From: Pseudomonadota bacterium
GTDB taxonomy: Bacteria > Pseudomonadota > Alphaproteobacteria > Rhodospirillales > Casp-alpha2
Assembly: GCA_022563215.1 (NCBI GenBank)
Contig: JADFNT010000108.1
Coordinates: 1-6,372 of the forward strand
Direction: 5' to 3'
Length of the DNA: 6,372 nt
A model generated the notes under the pieces. It worked only from the letters and a program-made list of their open reading frames with translations, did no database searches and was not told the origin of the DNA. Made by a program: the position numbers and the translations under genes. This document shows, one piece after another, positions 1-5,706 of the stretch; the stretch's first letter is position 1; each line of letters starts with the position of its first letter.

Positions 1-335
1 CAGCCGCACTCGCGGAGTATGGTGCTCGCTCGGATGATATGGCTGTTCTTAATCTGGTGAGTCTCAAGACCAAGATCGATCAAAACCTCCCTGGCAGTGA
101 ACATGTAGTCGCGAGGCTTAGCGTTTTGTTTCTCTCTAGCGATAGCCTTTTTGCCCAGATACTCGTCGATAGCCCCTTCCCACCCGTCGTCTAGGACATG
201 ATCGAGGGACGCATCTGAGCGTTGTCTCTCAAGATCGGCGTCTAGCCAGTACACTGGACGCCCGTTGGCCTTATTGTATATGGCGTAAGCTTCGGACCAC
301 CACACGTCGCGTCCCTCCTCTATCGCCTTCACGTC
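1..335 (-). CDS. VapE/VirE-family phage/plasmid primase-helicase, C-terminal fragment (partial at both ends)
   Basis: Reading the minus strand from about 335 down to base 1 gives an open frame of roughly 110 codons that leaves the window without a stop. It starts with a stretch reading [20 protein letters not shown], continues with [22 protein letters not shown] and [13 protein letters not shown], and ends [10 protein letters not shown] at the edge. This order matches the tail of virulence-associated E (VapE) proteins: a D-x-EAI-x-RDRDQLWAEA-like helix, a WL-acidic segment, a W-E-x-x-I-x-x-YL segment, and a final HTH-like helix ending in 'ILRxxGW'. VapE proteins are P-loop ATPases of phages, satellites and plasmids, thought to act in replication initiation. 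The ATPase core would lie above base 335 but is replaced by argS, so the gene is truncated. Codons such as CTA, ATA and AGA and the lower GC differ from argS and alkA. Family assignment is from recalled similarity only. Confidence 0.72.
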
Positions 336-1302
336 GGAAAGCGCCTTGGTCGAAAAGGGCGCCGTCGATGCGGTGATTAAACACCTGGAAGATAAAGGAC
401 TGATCTACACCGGGGTCCTGGAACCGCCCAAAGGCAAGGCGCCCGACGACTGGGAACCCCGTACGCAGACCCTGTTCAGGGCCAGCAATTTCGGCGACGA
501 GCTTGACCGGCCAGTCAAGAAGTCTGACGGGTCGTGGACCTATTTCGCCACCGATATAGCCTACCACCTGGATAAGTTTCAGCGCGGGTTCAAGACCATG
601 ATCGACGTCTGGGGCGCCGACCACGGCGGTTACGTGAAGCGCATGAAAGCGGCGGTCGAGGCGGTGACCGATGGCGAAGGGGTTCTGGACGTGAAGCTCT
701 GTCAGATGGTGCACCTTAAAAAGGGCGGCAAGCCGGTCAGGATGTCGAAGCGGGCCGGAACCTTCGTGACCCTGCGTTACCTGATCGACGAAGTCGGCCG
801 CGACGTCGTCCGGTTCATGATGCTGACGCGCAAGAACGACAGCCAGATGGAATTCGACCTCGAAAAGGCGGTGGAGCAATCCCGCGACAACCCGGTGTTC
901 TATGTCCATTACGCCCATGCCCGATGCCGGTCGGTGATGCGCAACGCGGCGGAACAACTGGGGGACAAGAAGGTCACGCCCGAGGCGCTGGCCGGGGCTG
1001 ATCTCGGCCTGTTGACGGACACGGCCGAGCTGGACGTCATTAAGGTCATGGCCGCCTGGCCGCGAATGGTGGAAAACGCCGCCGAGGTCCATGAACCCCA
1101 TCGCGTGGCTTATTACCTGAACGACCTGGCGACGCTTTTTCACGCGCTTTGGAACAAAGGCAACGACGACGCCAGGCTCCGGTTCATTCAATCCGATAAC
1201 GAGAGCCTGACGCTGGCCCGGCTGGCTCTCGTTCAGGGGGTGGCGACGGTGATCGCTTCCGGGCTCCGGGTTTTCGGGGTCTCTCCGGTCGAGGAGCTTT
1301 GA
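328..1302 (+). CDS. argS: Arginyl-tRNA synthetase, C-terminal part (5' end missing)
   Basis: This is the C-terminal 324 residues of cytoplasmic arginyl-tRNA synthetase, which charges tRNA-Arg with arginine using ATP. Homology begins at 328 with [11 protein letters not shown], the class I segment normally preceded by 'HDV'. It continues through the end of the Rossmann catalytic core ([26 protein letters not shown]) and the KMSK-type loop, here VRMSKRAG (MSKR at 742-753). It ends with the DALR anticodon-binding domain ([12 protein letters not shown] near 892-927, then [14 protein letters not shown] and [15 protein letters not shown]). A full enzyme has about 560-590 residues, so about 260 are absent, including the HIGH motif and the N-terminal tRNA-contact domain. 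A TTG at 346 could be called as a start but lies inside conserved sequence and is not believable. Upstream of 328 the minus-strand VapE fragment takes over. The gene is essential, so a complete copy must exist elsewhere or the junction is artificial. Confidence 0.93.
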   Translation, partial: FTSESALVEKGAVDAVIKHLEDKGLIYTGVLEPPKGKAPDDWEPRTQTLFRASNFGDELDRPVKKSDGSWTYFATDIAYHLDKFQRGFKTMIDVWGADHGGYVKRMKAAVEAVTDGEGVLDVKLCQMVHLKKGGKPVRMSKRAGTFVTLRYLIDEVGRDVVRFMMLTRKNDSQMEFDLEKAVEQSRDNPVFYVHYAHARCRSVMRNAAEQLGDKKVTPEALAGADLGLLTDTAELDVIKVMAAWPRMVENAAEVHEPHRVAYYLNDLATLFHALWNKGNDDARLRFIQSDNESLTLARLALVQGVATVIASGLRVFGVSPVEEL

Positions 1303-1928
1303 GCGCGCCCATAACCGGGTTCGAAGCGGACCTCAAGGCGCTGGTGGAGAAAAACGCTGATATCGCCCGGGTCCTTAAGCTCGCCGGCGCACCGCCGTCC
1401 AGAAACCGCAAACCGGGATTTCCGAGCCTGCTCCGAATCATCGTCAATCAGCAGGTATCGGTCCCTGCTGGCAAGGCGATCTGGGAACGCCTGGAAAAAG
1501 GCCTCGGCCTGGTGACGCCCAAGGCGGTGCGGGAAAAATCGGACGAGGATCTGCGTGCTTTCGGCCTAAGCCGGGGCAAGGCCCGTTACGCCAAGGAATT
1601 GGCCCAGGCGGTAATGGACGGCGGCCTCGACCTCAAGGGCCTGAAAAGGATGAGCGACGATCAGGCGCGCCAGGCCCTGACGCGGGTCAAGGGCATCGGC
1701 CGCTGGACCGCCGACATCTATCTGATGTTCGCGCTTGGCCGTCCGGATGTGTGGCCGGTGGGCGATCTGGCCCTGGCGGTGGCCGCGGAAAAGCTTTTGG
1801 GGCTCAAGACCCGGCCCGACATGGAAGAATTGGAGGCCATCGGACAAGCGTGGCGGCCCTGGAGAACCACCGCGGCGGTGATGTTATGGCATTTCTACAA
1901 GCATGCCGGACCTTTGAAGGAGGATTGA
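1299..1928 (+). CDS. DNA-3-methyladenine glycosylase II-type (AlkA-like HhH-GPD) DNA glycosylase
   Basis: The 209-residue protein belongs to the helix-hairpin-helix GPD superfamily and is closest in layout to AlkA-type enzymes, which excise alkylated bases such as 3-methyladenine in base excision repair. Visible marks are [16 protein letters not shown] (residues 43-58), the hairpin [11 protein letters not shown] (129-139), the catalytic aspartate in WPVGDLAL (D156), and the closing [15 protein letters not shown] (186-200). It is shorter than E. coli AlkA (about 280 residues) and lacks that protein's N-terminal domain, as in many bacterial short forms. The start is TTG at 1299, whose TTGA overlaps the argS stop (TGA 1300-1302), with GAGGAG at 1291-1296 as a close ribosome binding site. 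This suggests translational coupling to argS, although the spacing is very short. No iron-sulphur cysteine cluster is present, arguing against the Nth/MutY branch. Confidence 0.88.
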   Translation: MSAPITGFEADLKALVEKNADIARVLKLAGAPPSRNRKPGFPSLLRIIVNQQVSVPAGKAIWERLEKGLGLVTPKAVREKSDEDLRAFGLSRGKARYAKELAQAVMDGGLDLKGLKRMSDDQARQALTRVKGIGRWTADIYLMFALGRPDVWPVGDLALAVAAEKLLGLKTRPDMEELEAIGQAWRPWRTTAAVMLWHFYKHAGPLKED

Positions 1929-2016
1929 CGGGGGTGATTTAATCTCCAGTTTCCAATGGTAAATGTGCTAAATTGATTGGTTCCAATAAATAAAATTACC
2001 CCCCGGGAGGTCTTTG
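1929..2016 (+). promoter_or_regulatory. Intergenic leader of mlaA with candidate promoter and palindrome
   Basis: This AT-rich gap separates the alkA-like gene from mlaA. It contains a candidate extended -10 (TG-C-TAAATT at 1966-1974) without a convincing -35. It also has a short inverted repeat ATTGG-TT-CCAAT (1976-1987) that could be an operator. The GGGAGG at 2005-2010 is a strong ribosome binding site placed six bases before ATG at 2017, which supports that start over the TTG at 2014. The gap suggests mlaA can be transcribed on its own. The promoter call is weak. Confidence 0.35.
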
Positions 2017-2799
2017 ATGACCCGTTTCTTTGACAAGTTTTCGCATGGCCGGCTTTTCCTTTTGGCTGGGCTTGGCCTGTTCGTGGTTGCCCCAACCGCC
2101 ATTGCGGGCGAAAACCCGCCGCCATCCGGCGAACTCAAAGCGGCCGGAGAAAGCCAAACCGCCAACGATCCCCTGGAGTCCATCAACCGGTTCACGTCGA
2201 GCTTCAACTTCATGGTCCGTGGCGTGGTGATCGACCCCCTGGTTGACGGATACCAGGCGATAACGCCCGAGCCGGTCCAGGAAGCCATTTCCAATGCCGT
2301 TTCCAATATCAGCGAACCGTTGACCATCGGCAGCAGCCTGCTTCAAGGCGATGCGGAAAATGCCTCCACCGCAGCCAAAAGGTTTATCATCAATACCACC
2401 ATCGGCCTTGGCGGCACCCAGGACCCGGCGACCGAAATGGGGCTGGAGCAGCGCAAGGAAGATTTGGGTCAGGCCTTCGGTTCCGGTGGCATGGCCCCTG
2501 GCCCCCATATCGTTTTACCGCTTATCGGCCCAAGCAACCTGCGCGATGCCGCCGGCGACGTGATTACCGCCATCGTCAATCCGTTGCCCCTGGCCGCCAA
2601 GGCGGCGAGCAGCGGGGTCAGTTATTCGAACAACCAGGAGGATATCCAATCCTTGTCGGCGAGCGCCCTTGATCCCTATGTGGTCGAACGGGACAGCTAC
2701 GAACAGAACCGGCGCTACGAGGTTAATAACGGCGTCGTGCCGTTAATGGATTTTCCGCAATTCGCCGAGGATGAGGAAGAGAAGAAGAATACCCGCTAA
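2017..2799 (+). CDS. mlaA: MlaA/VacJ family phospholipid transport protein
   Basis: The 260-residue protein is the MlaA (VacJ) component of the Mla system, which removes misplaced phospholipids from the outer leaflet of the outer membrane and passes them to periplasmic MlaC. Family signatures run in order: NDPLESINRFTSSFNFMVRG (residues 50-69), a DPLVDGYQAITPEPVQEAIS stretch (73-92), NISEPLTIGSSLLQGD (97-112), KRFIINTTIGLGGTQDPATE (121-140) and APGPHIVLPLIGPSNLRDAA (160-179). The N-terminus (1-30) is a signal peptide with a hydrophobic core and an AIA-GE cleavage site. There is no cysteine anywhere in the protein, so it cannot be lipidated as E. coli MlaA is. ATG at 2017 is preferred because of GGGAGG at 2005-2010; a TTG lies one codon upstream. 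The C-terminus is acidic then basic (EDEEEKKNTR). No mlaBCDEF genes are in the window. Confidence 0.92.
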   Translation: MTRFFDKFSHGRLFLLAGLGLFVVAPTAIAGENPPPSGELKAAGESQTANDPLESINRFTSSFNFMVRGVVIDPLVDGYQAITPEPVQEAISNAVSNISEPLTIGSSLLQGDAENASTAAKRFIINTTIGLGGTQDPATEMGLEQRKEDLGQAFGSGGMAPGPHIVLPLIGPSNLRDAAGDVITAIVNPLPLAAKAASSGVSYSNNQEDIQSLSASALDPYVVERDSYEQNRRYEVNNGVVPLMDFPQFAEDEEEKKNTR

Positions 2800-2816
2800 A
2801 CGGTTTACCCCCGGTA

Positions 2817-2839
2817 TTCCCCATGGGAGGGAAGTTTTT
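2817..2839 (+). terminator. Possible weak rho-independent terminator after mlaA
   Basis: TTCCC at 2817-2821 can pair with GGGAA at 2829-2833 around a seven-base loop, and a run of five T follows at 2835-2839. It lies 18 bases after the mlaA stop and on the right strand. The stem is only five base pairs, so this is a weak candidate. Confidence 0.35.
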
Positions 2840-2981
2840 ATAAAGGGGGTGCCAAAAAAATCGCCAAAGCCCTGGAAAGATTGAAATAGCAGAAATAAAG
2901 GACGAAGAGGCCGAAGACCGCCTGATCGCCGGAATCATGAAAATCTATAACGGCATGAACTGGAACGATAAGGACAATTAG
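2830..2981 (+). pseudogene. Possible small gene relic, readable only across two frames
   Basis: Between mlaA and the converging gene there is protein-like sequence split over two frames. One frame reads GGAKKIAKALERLK and stops at TAG 2887-2889. The other is open from 2844 and reads IEIAEIKDEEAEDRLIAG, then IMKIYNGMNWNDKDN, stopping at TAG 2979-2981. Neither has a convincing start: the ATG at 2823 leads to a stop after six codons, a GTG lies at 2849, and an internal ATG at 2937 gives only 14 codons. A run of seven A (2854-2860) sits near the frame change and is a plausible slip point. The charged, helix-like composition suggests a small protein that has decayed or carries a sequencing error. 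I do not recognise a family. Confidence 0.22.
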
Positions 2982-3006
2982 CGTCCCCCAAGCGTGCCGG
3001 GCCCGG

Positions 3007-3023
3007 GCCGGGAACGTCCCGGC
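3007..3023. repeat. GC-rich perfect hairpin at the 3' end of the exported-protein gene
   Basis: GCCGGGA (3007-3013) and TCCCGGC (3017-3023) form a perfect seven-base-pair stem around a three-base loop. It touches the stop codon of the minus-strand gene (CTA, 3023-3025). GCCGGGCCCGGGC-like palindromic sequence lies immediately beside it. No T-run follows on either strand, so it is not a standard rho-independent terminator. It may protect a 3' end or act as a rho-dependent pause. Confidence 0.45.
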
Positions 3024-3649
3024 TAGCGGTTTCGCTTTCTAATACCCCGTTTCAAAATCTCGACGATGACGTCGTTGACGGTCACCTTTTTGGTCGTCTT
3101 GAGGCTTTTGCGCGCTGCCTTCTTGCGTAGCATTACCAACAGGCTCTTGGGCAGGGTGATAAACGTCCGGTCCTTGGCATCGCCGCCGGAGCGGAAGGAT
3201 TTAGAAGCCTTTTTCATCACCGGCGCCTTGGAAGGCGTTCCCGCGGCAGTGGCAAAATCGGCCAAGCCCGTGGCTTCTTCCATCTCGGCAAGACATTGGA
3301 CGACGGAAATGCGACGTTGAGCGAATTTCAGGTATTTTTCCAGTTGGTCACCGGCCAGTCTGATTTTTTTACCCTTGCGCTTGATGACGGCGCCGGAATC
3401 GCGCTGGTGAATCTTCATTAACGTCGTTTGCTGGCCCTGTAGCTGGTTGAGGTAGGCAACCCAATCGCCGGCCAATTTGTCTTCGACATGTTGGCGCACG
3501 GAAACATGCGTTATCTCGCCCCAGAACGTTATCTTCGGGAAAGGCGGACAGTTCGGCTGGGCGAAAGCGGGAAACGAAAAAGCCGCGACAGCCGCGGCCG
3601 TTGCCACGGCAAAACATTTACCGCTGAGGGACAATTTAAATTCCAACAT
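3023..3649 (-). CDS. Exported protein of unknown function with a ribbon-helix-helix-like C-terminus
   Basis: The 208-residue protein starts with a clear Sec signal peptide: a positive start, an alanine-rich core (residues 13-28) and cleavage after AFA (28-30). The mature part opens QPNCPPFPKITFWGEITH. It contains two cysteines (C34 and C119) that could form a disulphide, with mostly helical sequence between (VRQHVEDKLAGDWVAYLNQL, DQLEKYLKFAQRRISVVQCL). A low-complexity lysine-, alanine- and serine-rich linker (131-158) leads to RTFITLPKSLLVMLRKKAAR (161-180) and VNDVIVEILKRGIRKRNR (191-208). That tail has the strand-helix-helix pattern of ribbon-helix-helix DNA-binding domains, which is odd for an exported protein. 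The ATG at 3649 has AAGGAAAG just upstream on its strand. It converges on mlaA and appears monocistronic. The coding call is good; the function is unknown and the RHH reading is inference. Confidence 0.75.
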   Translation of the reverse strand: MLEFKLSLSGKCFAVATAAAVAAFSFPAFAQPNCPPFPKITFWGEITHVSVRQHVEDKLAGDWVAYLNQLQGQQTTLMKIHQRDSGAVIKRKGKKIRLAGDQLEKYLKFAQRRISVVQCLAEMEEATGLADFATAAGTPSKAPVMKKASKSFRSGGDAKDRTFITLPKSLLVMLRKKAARKSLKTTKKVTVNDVIVEILKRGIRKRNR

Positions 3650-3705
3650 CTTTCCTTGTCTTGGGGCCCGAATCGCGGTGAGCGACGAAACCCGATTCGG
3701 TCCTT

Positions 3706-3711
3706 ATTATA
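3706..3711 (-). promoter_or_regulatory. Candidate -10 element for the exported-protein gene
   Basis: On the minus strand a perfect TATAAT lies at 3711-3706, about 57 bases before the ATG at 3649, in an AT-rich stretch. No good -35 is seen at 16-18 bases, so an activator may be required. Inverted repeats at 3742-3764 lie upstream in the right position for one. Confidence 0.4.
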
Positions 3712-3741
3712 CTTTCGCAAACTTAAAATAGGCTTACTAAA

Positions 3742-3764
3742 TGCATTTTATTGTATGCAACAAT
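3742..3764. promoter_or_regulatory. Overlapping inverted repeats, possible operator
   Basis: Two dyads overlap here: TGCAT-N8-ATGCA (3742-3759) and ATTGT-N5-ACAAT (3750-3764). They sit between the exported-protein promoter and the FNR-like box, in the spacer that separates the two divergent transcription units. The ATTGT/ACAAT form resembles sites of GntR-type regulators, but no regulator gene is in the window, so the identity is a guess. Confidence 0.3.
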
Positions 3765-3772
3765 CCTAATCC

Positions 3773-3786
3773 TTGACTTAGATCAA
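3773..3786 (+). promoter_or_regulatory. FNR/FixK-type binding site
   Basis: TTGAC-TTAG-ATCAA matches the FNR/FixK/Anr consensus TTGAT-N4-ATCAA at nine of ten fixed positions, with correct four-base spacing. Its centre (3779.5) is about 41.5 bases before a plausible start point near 3821, with an AT-rich -10 candidate (TTTAAT at 3811-3816). That is the class II activation layout. It lies 58 bases before the small ORF at 3844 and about 130 bases before the divergent exported-protein gene. The likely target is the small plus-strand unit, under low oxygen. Confidence 0.55.
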
Positions 3787-3843
3787 AAACCGCCCAGATA
3801 CGGGGAATCTTTTAATAAATAATTTAATAACAAGGAGTTATCG

Positions 3844-3947
3844 ATGGCCAAAAATTGCTCACCGGCGGGATAAAGTACCCGAAAACAACCTCCTCGGTTG
3901 TCGGCAAAAGAGGACCGGAGTCGACGGGATCGGGCTGCATTTATTAA
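3844..3947 (+). pseudogene. Small ORF with a frame break at a poly-A run (about 34 codons if joined)
   Basis: AAGGAG (3832-3837) lies six bases before ATG 3844, an excellent initiation site. As written, the frame gives only nine residues, MAKNCSPAG, and stops at 3871-3873. Stepping back one base in the five-A run (3850-3854) instead gives MAKKLLTGGIKYPKTTSSVV followed by GKRGPESTGSGCIY, stopping at TAA 3945-3947. That frame has mostly G or C in third positions. Either one A has been lost from the run, by mutation or sequencing error, or the ribosome shifts here, or the nine-codon ORF is a true leader peptide. A hairpin ACAACC-N5-GGTTGT (3885-3901) lies downstream, too far to be a typical frameshift stimulator. 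I do not recognise the peptide. The upstream FNR-like box suggests oxygen-responsive expression. Confidence 0.35.
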
Positions 3948-4188
3948 TATTCAGCCACCCGCCAAGCCCTCTCGGTTGACGGCCAAATAAAACAAAGGAC
4001 CTGAATTGGAATTTTTTTTCCTTCTTGTCTTGCCGCGGAATTCGGATTTTTCATCAAGATGTCGGGCGTCGTCTTGGCTATCCTCGTTGCCGGCTTTTTG
4101 TTGAGGAAATGGCCGTTCCCCTCCCGCGGCCGTGCCGACCAAGCGACCCGAAGCCCCAAGAGCCTGCTTTCGTCTTCAGATATTAAGG
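3948..4188. other. Gene-poor chromosomal flank beside the integration site
   Basis: Open frames exist on both strands here, but none has a convincing start, ribosome binding site or family resemblance. The plus-strand frame from 4059 has a hydrophobic beginning (VVLAILVAGFLL) but runs through the tRNA fragment and translates it as VPAVGVEPTT, a known sign of a spurious ORF. There is a run of eight T at 4013-4020 without a clear stem before it. In the unoccupied chromosome this was the region just downstream of a tRNA-Thr gene. No terminator could be identified for that gene. Confidence 0.4.
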
Positions 4189-4233
4189 TGGTGCCGGCGG
4201 TAGGAGTCGAACCCACGACCTGCCGCTTACAAG
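4189..4233 (-). other. 3' fragment of tRNA-Thr(UGU): left attachment site (attL) of an integrative element
   Basis: On the minus strand this reads, 5' to 3': anticodon loop CTTGTAA (4233-4227, anticodon UGU), 3' anticodon stem GCGGC, variable loop AGGTC, T-stem GTGGG, T-loop TTCGACT, T-stem CCTAC, acceptor CGCCGGC, discriminator A and CCA (4191-4189). This is a complete 3' half of tRNA-Thr including an encoded CCA. The 5' half is absent: the next five bases (AGCGT) do not pair properly with GCGGC, and no D-arm or GCCGGCG acceptor strand is found. A tRNA 3' end beside an integrase gene is the standard product of integration into a tRNA gene. The crossover probably lay in the anticodon loop. 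The intact tRNA-Thr should be at the element's far end, to the right of this window. Confidence 0.85.
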
Positions 4234-4367
4234 ACGCTTGCCCCTGTCCACGCCCTGCCATATAATTACCCATGCTTTCCCAATAGGAAGGCGGTATACA
4301 GGTAGAAACATGGGGTTTTGGTATGGGTATCTTCGGGGAACGGTGTAGAGGGCAGGGGCGATCCTTT

Positions 4368-4388
4368 TGGAACCTATATGGAACCTAT
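4368..4388 (+). repeat. Tandem direct repeat TGGAACCTAT upstream of the integrase
   Basis: TGGAACCTAT occurs at 4368-4377 and again at 4379-4388, an 11-base period close to one turn of DNA. It lies 20 to 40 bases before the integrase start and about 135 bases from the tRNA fragment. Candidates are arm-type integrase binding sites, an excisionase site, or an operator controlling the integrase. Confidence 0.5.
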
Positions 4389-4407
4389 TTCTCCCAAGGG
4401 GGCATAG

Positions 4408-5706
4408 GTGCCAACTAAGAACCTCAAAAATGCCCGCACCGTAGCGGCCATAAAGCCCCCCAAGCGCGGGCAGGTGGACTATTGGGACAGGAACCTCAAG
4501 GGTTTCGTGCTGCGCGTATCGGCGGGCGGCAAAATGGCCTGGGGGGTCATCTACCGCAACACCGAGGGCAGGCGAAGGCGCCTTACCTTGGGAGCCTACC
4601 CCTCAATGAAGGTCGCTGACGCTCACCGGAAAGCGATTGATGAACTCGGGCGCATTAGCAAGGGCGCCGATCCGGCGGCGGAAAAGAAAGCCGAACGCAA
4701 GGCGGGAACCTTCAACGAACTCGCGGACCTCTATCTTGAAATATACGCCAAGGGCGAAAAGTACGCCCGATGGGAGCGCGACGGCGCCGAAGGACCAGCC
4801 CCGGAACCAAACAAACGGTCTTGGAAAAACGATAGGGTGATTATTGACTATGACTTAAAACCGGCTTGGGGACCACGCAAGGCCAAGGCCATCACCCGCG
4901 AAGATGTAAACCGCATTTTGAGCCAAATCGTTGAACGGGGTTCCCCTATCCAGGCGAACCGCACCCTTGGGATTGTCCGTAAAATGTATTCATGGGCCAT
5001 CGGCACCAGTCGGGTTGCAATGAATGTGAACCCCTGCCACGAGGTTAAAAAGCCGGCGAAGGAAAGGGCCGGAGACAGGGTTCTTGATGCTTCCGAGATT
5101 AAAACCTTCTGGCCGATGGCGGGGGATGATGTAACGATAACTGATCCCCTTCGGATTGCCTTGCGGCTTATTCTCGCTACGGCGCAACGGCCCGGCGAAG
5201 TAACCGGCCTCCCCTGGGCTGAATTGGACGGGGATTGGCGGACAGCCGAAAAACCGTTCTGGACTATCCCCGGAGAGCGGACAAAAAACAGGCTGTCGCA
5301 CCGGGTTCCGTTGTCTCCCCTTGCGGTAAGTCTGCTCAAACAGGCCAAGAAACTTTCCAAGGCTTCCGAGTATGCCTTTCCTTCCCCTCGCCCCGGTAAG
5401 TCGATATTGGGAACGTCCCTGTCCCATGCGCTAATTCGTAGTGGGCATTTCAAGGTTAAACATTTCTCCCCCCATGATTTGCGGCGCTCGGCCTCAACGC
5501 ACATGACGGGGCCGCATTGCAAGGTATCCCGTTTCATCCTTGAGCGCGTGTTGAACCATGCGGACCAGTCCGTGACCGGGCGGCATTACGACCTCTACGA
5601 ATACGACGACGAAAAACGCCACGCCCTGAATTCTTGGGCGGCACGATTGGCCCAGGTGATCGAGGGCAAGGAACCCGATTCAAAGGTGGTGCCGATTCAT
5701 GGGTAA
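4408..5706 (+). CDS. int: Tyrosine integrase, P4-type with N-terminal arm-binding domain (DUF4102)
   Basis: The 432-residue site-specific recombinase would integrate and excise the element at the adjacent tRNA-Thr site. The N-terminal DUF4102-type arm-binding domain is visible in YWDRNLKGFVLRVSAGGKMA (residues 25-44) and RRLTLGAYPSMKVADAHRKA (57-76). A SAM-like core-binding domain spans about 100-215 (TFNELADLYL, NRTLGIVRKMYSWAI). The catalytic domain has all expected residues: R261 (AQRPGEVTGLPW), K293 (GERTKNRLSHRVPLS), H356 and R359 (SPHDLRRSASTHM), H384 (VLNHADQSVTG) and nucleophile Y394 (RHYDLYEYDDEKRHAL). Length is normal for the family and the frame is intact, so the enzyme is probably active. 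The start is GTG at 4408 with AAGGGGG at 4396-4402. The stop overlaps the next ORF by eight bases. Confidence 0.95.
   Translation: MPTKNLKNARTVAAIKPPKRGQVDYWDRNLKGFVLRVSAGGKMAWGVIYRNTEGRRRRLTLGAYPSMKVADAHRKAIDELGRISKGADPAAEKKAERKAGTFNELADLYLEIYAKGEKYARWERDGAEGPAPEPNKRSWKNDRVIIDYDLKPAWGPRKAKAITREDVNRILSQIVERGSPIQANRTLGIVRKMYSWAIGTSRVAMNVNPCHEVKKPAKERAGDRVLDASEIKTFWPMAGDDVTITDPLRIALRLILATAQRPGEVTGLPWAELDGDWRTAEKPFWTIPGERTKNRLSHRVPLSPLAVSLLKQAKKLSKASEYAFPSPRPGKSILGTSLSHALIRSGHFKVKHFSPHDLRRSASTHMTGPHCKVSRFILERVLNHADQSVTGRHYDLYEYDDEKRHALNSWAARLAQVIEGKEPDSKVVPIHG

Noticed and set aside
271..1191. Long minus-strand ORF of about 306 codons opposite argS
   Set aside because: It is the antisense shadow of argS: no family resemblance, and the plus frame carries unmistakable synthetase motifs. 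It also runs past the junction in a frame different from the VapE frame.
3849..3901. Programmed -1 frameshift site with stimulatory hairpin
   Set aside because: The hairpin at 3885-3901 is about 30 bases from the A run, farther than the usual 5-9 bases, so it is kept only as one of several explanations for the broken ORF.
4059..4265. Plus-strand ORF with a hydrophobic start (VVLAILVAGFLL)
   Set aside because: It translates the antisense of the tRNA fragment (VPAVGVEPTT), a common spurious product, and has no good ribosome binding site.
3944..4273. Minus-strand ORFs across the integration flank
   Set aside because: They include the tRNA fragment and attachment region in frame, and have no recognisable domain or initiation signal.
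4189..4275. A complete tRNA gene
   Set aside because: Only the 3' half folds; the 5' anticodon stem mispairs and there is no D-arm or 5' acceptor strand.
4848..5537. Minus-strand ORF of about 229 codons inside the integrase gene
   Set aside because: It is opposite a complete tyrosine recombinase with all catalytic residues, and its translation has no domain features.
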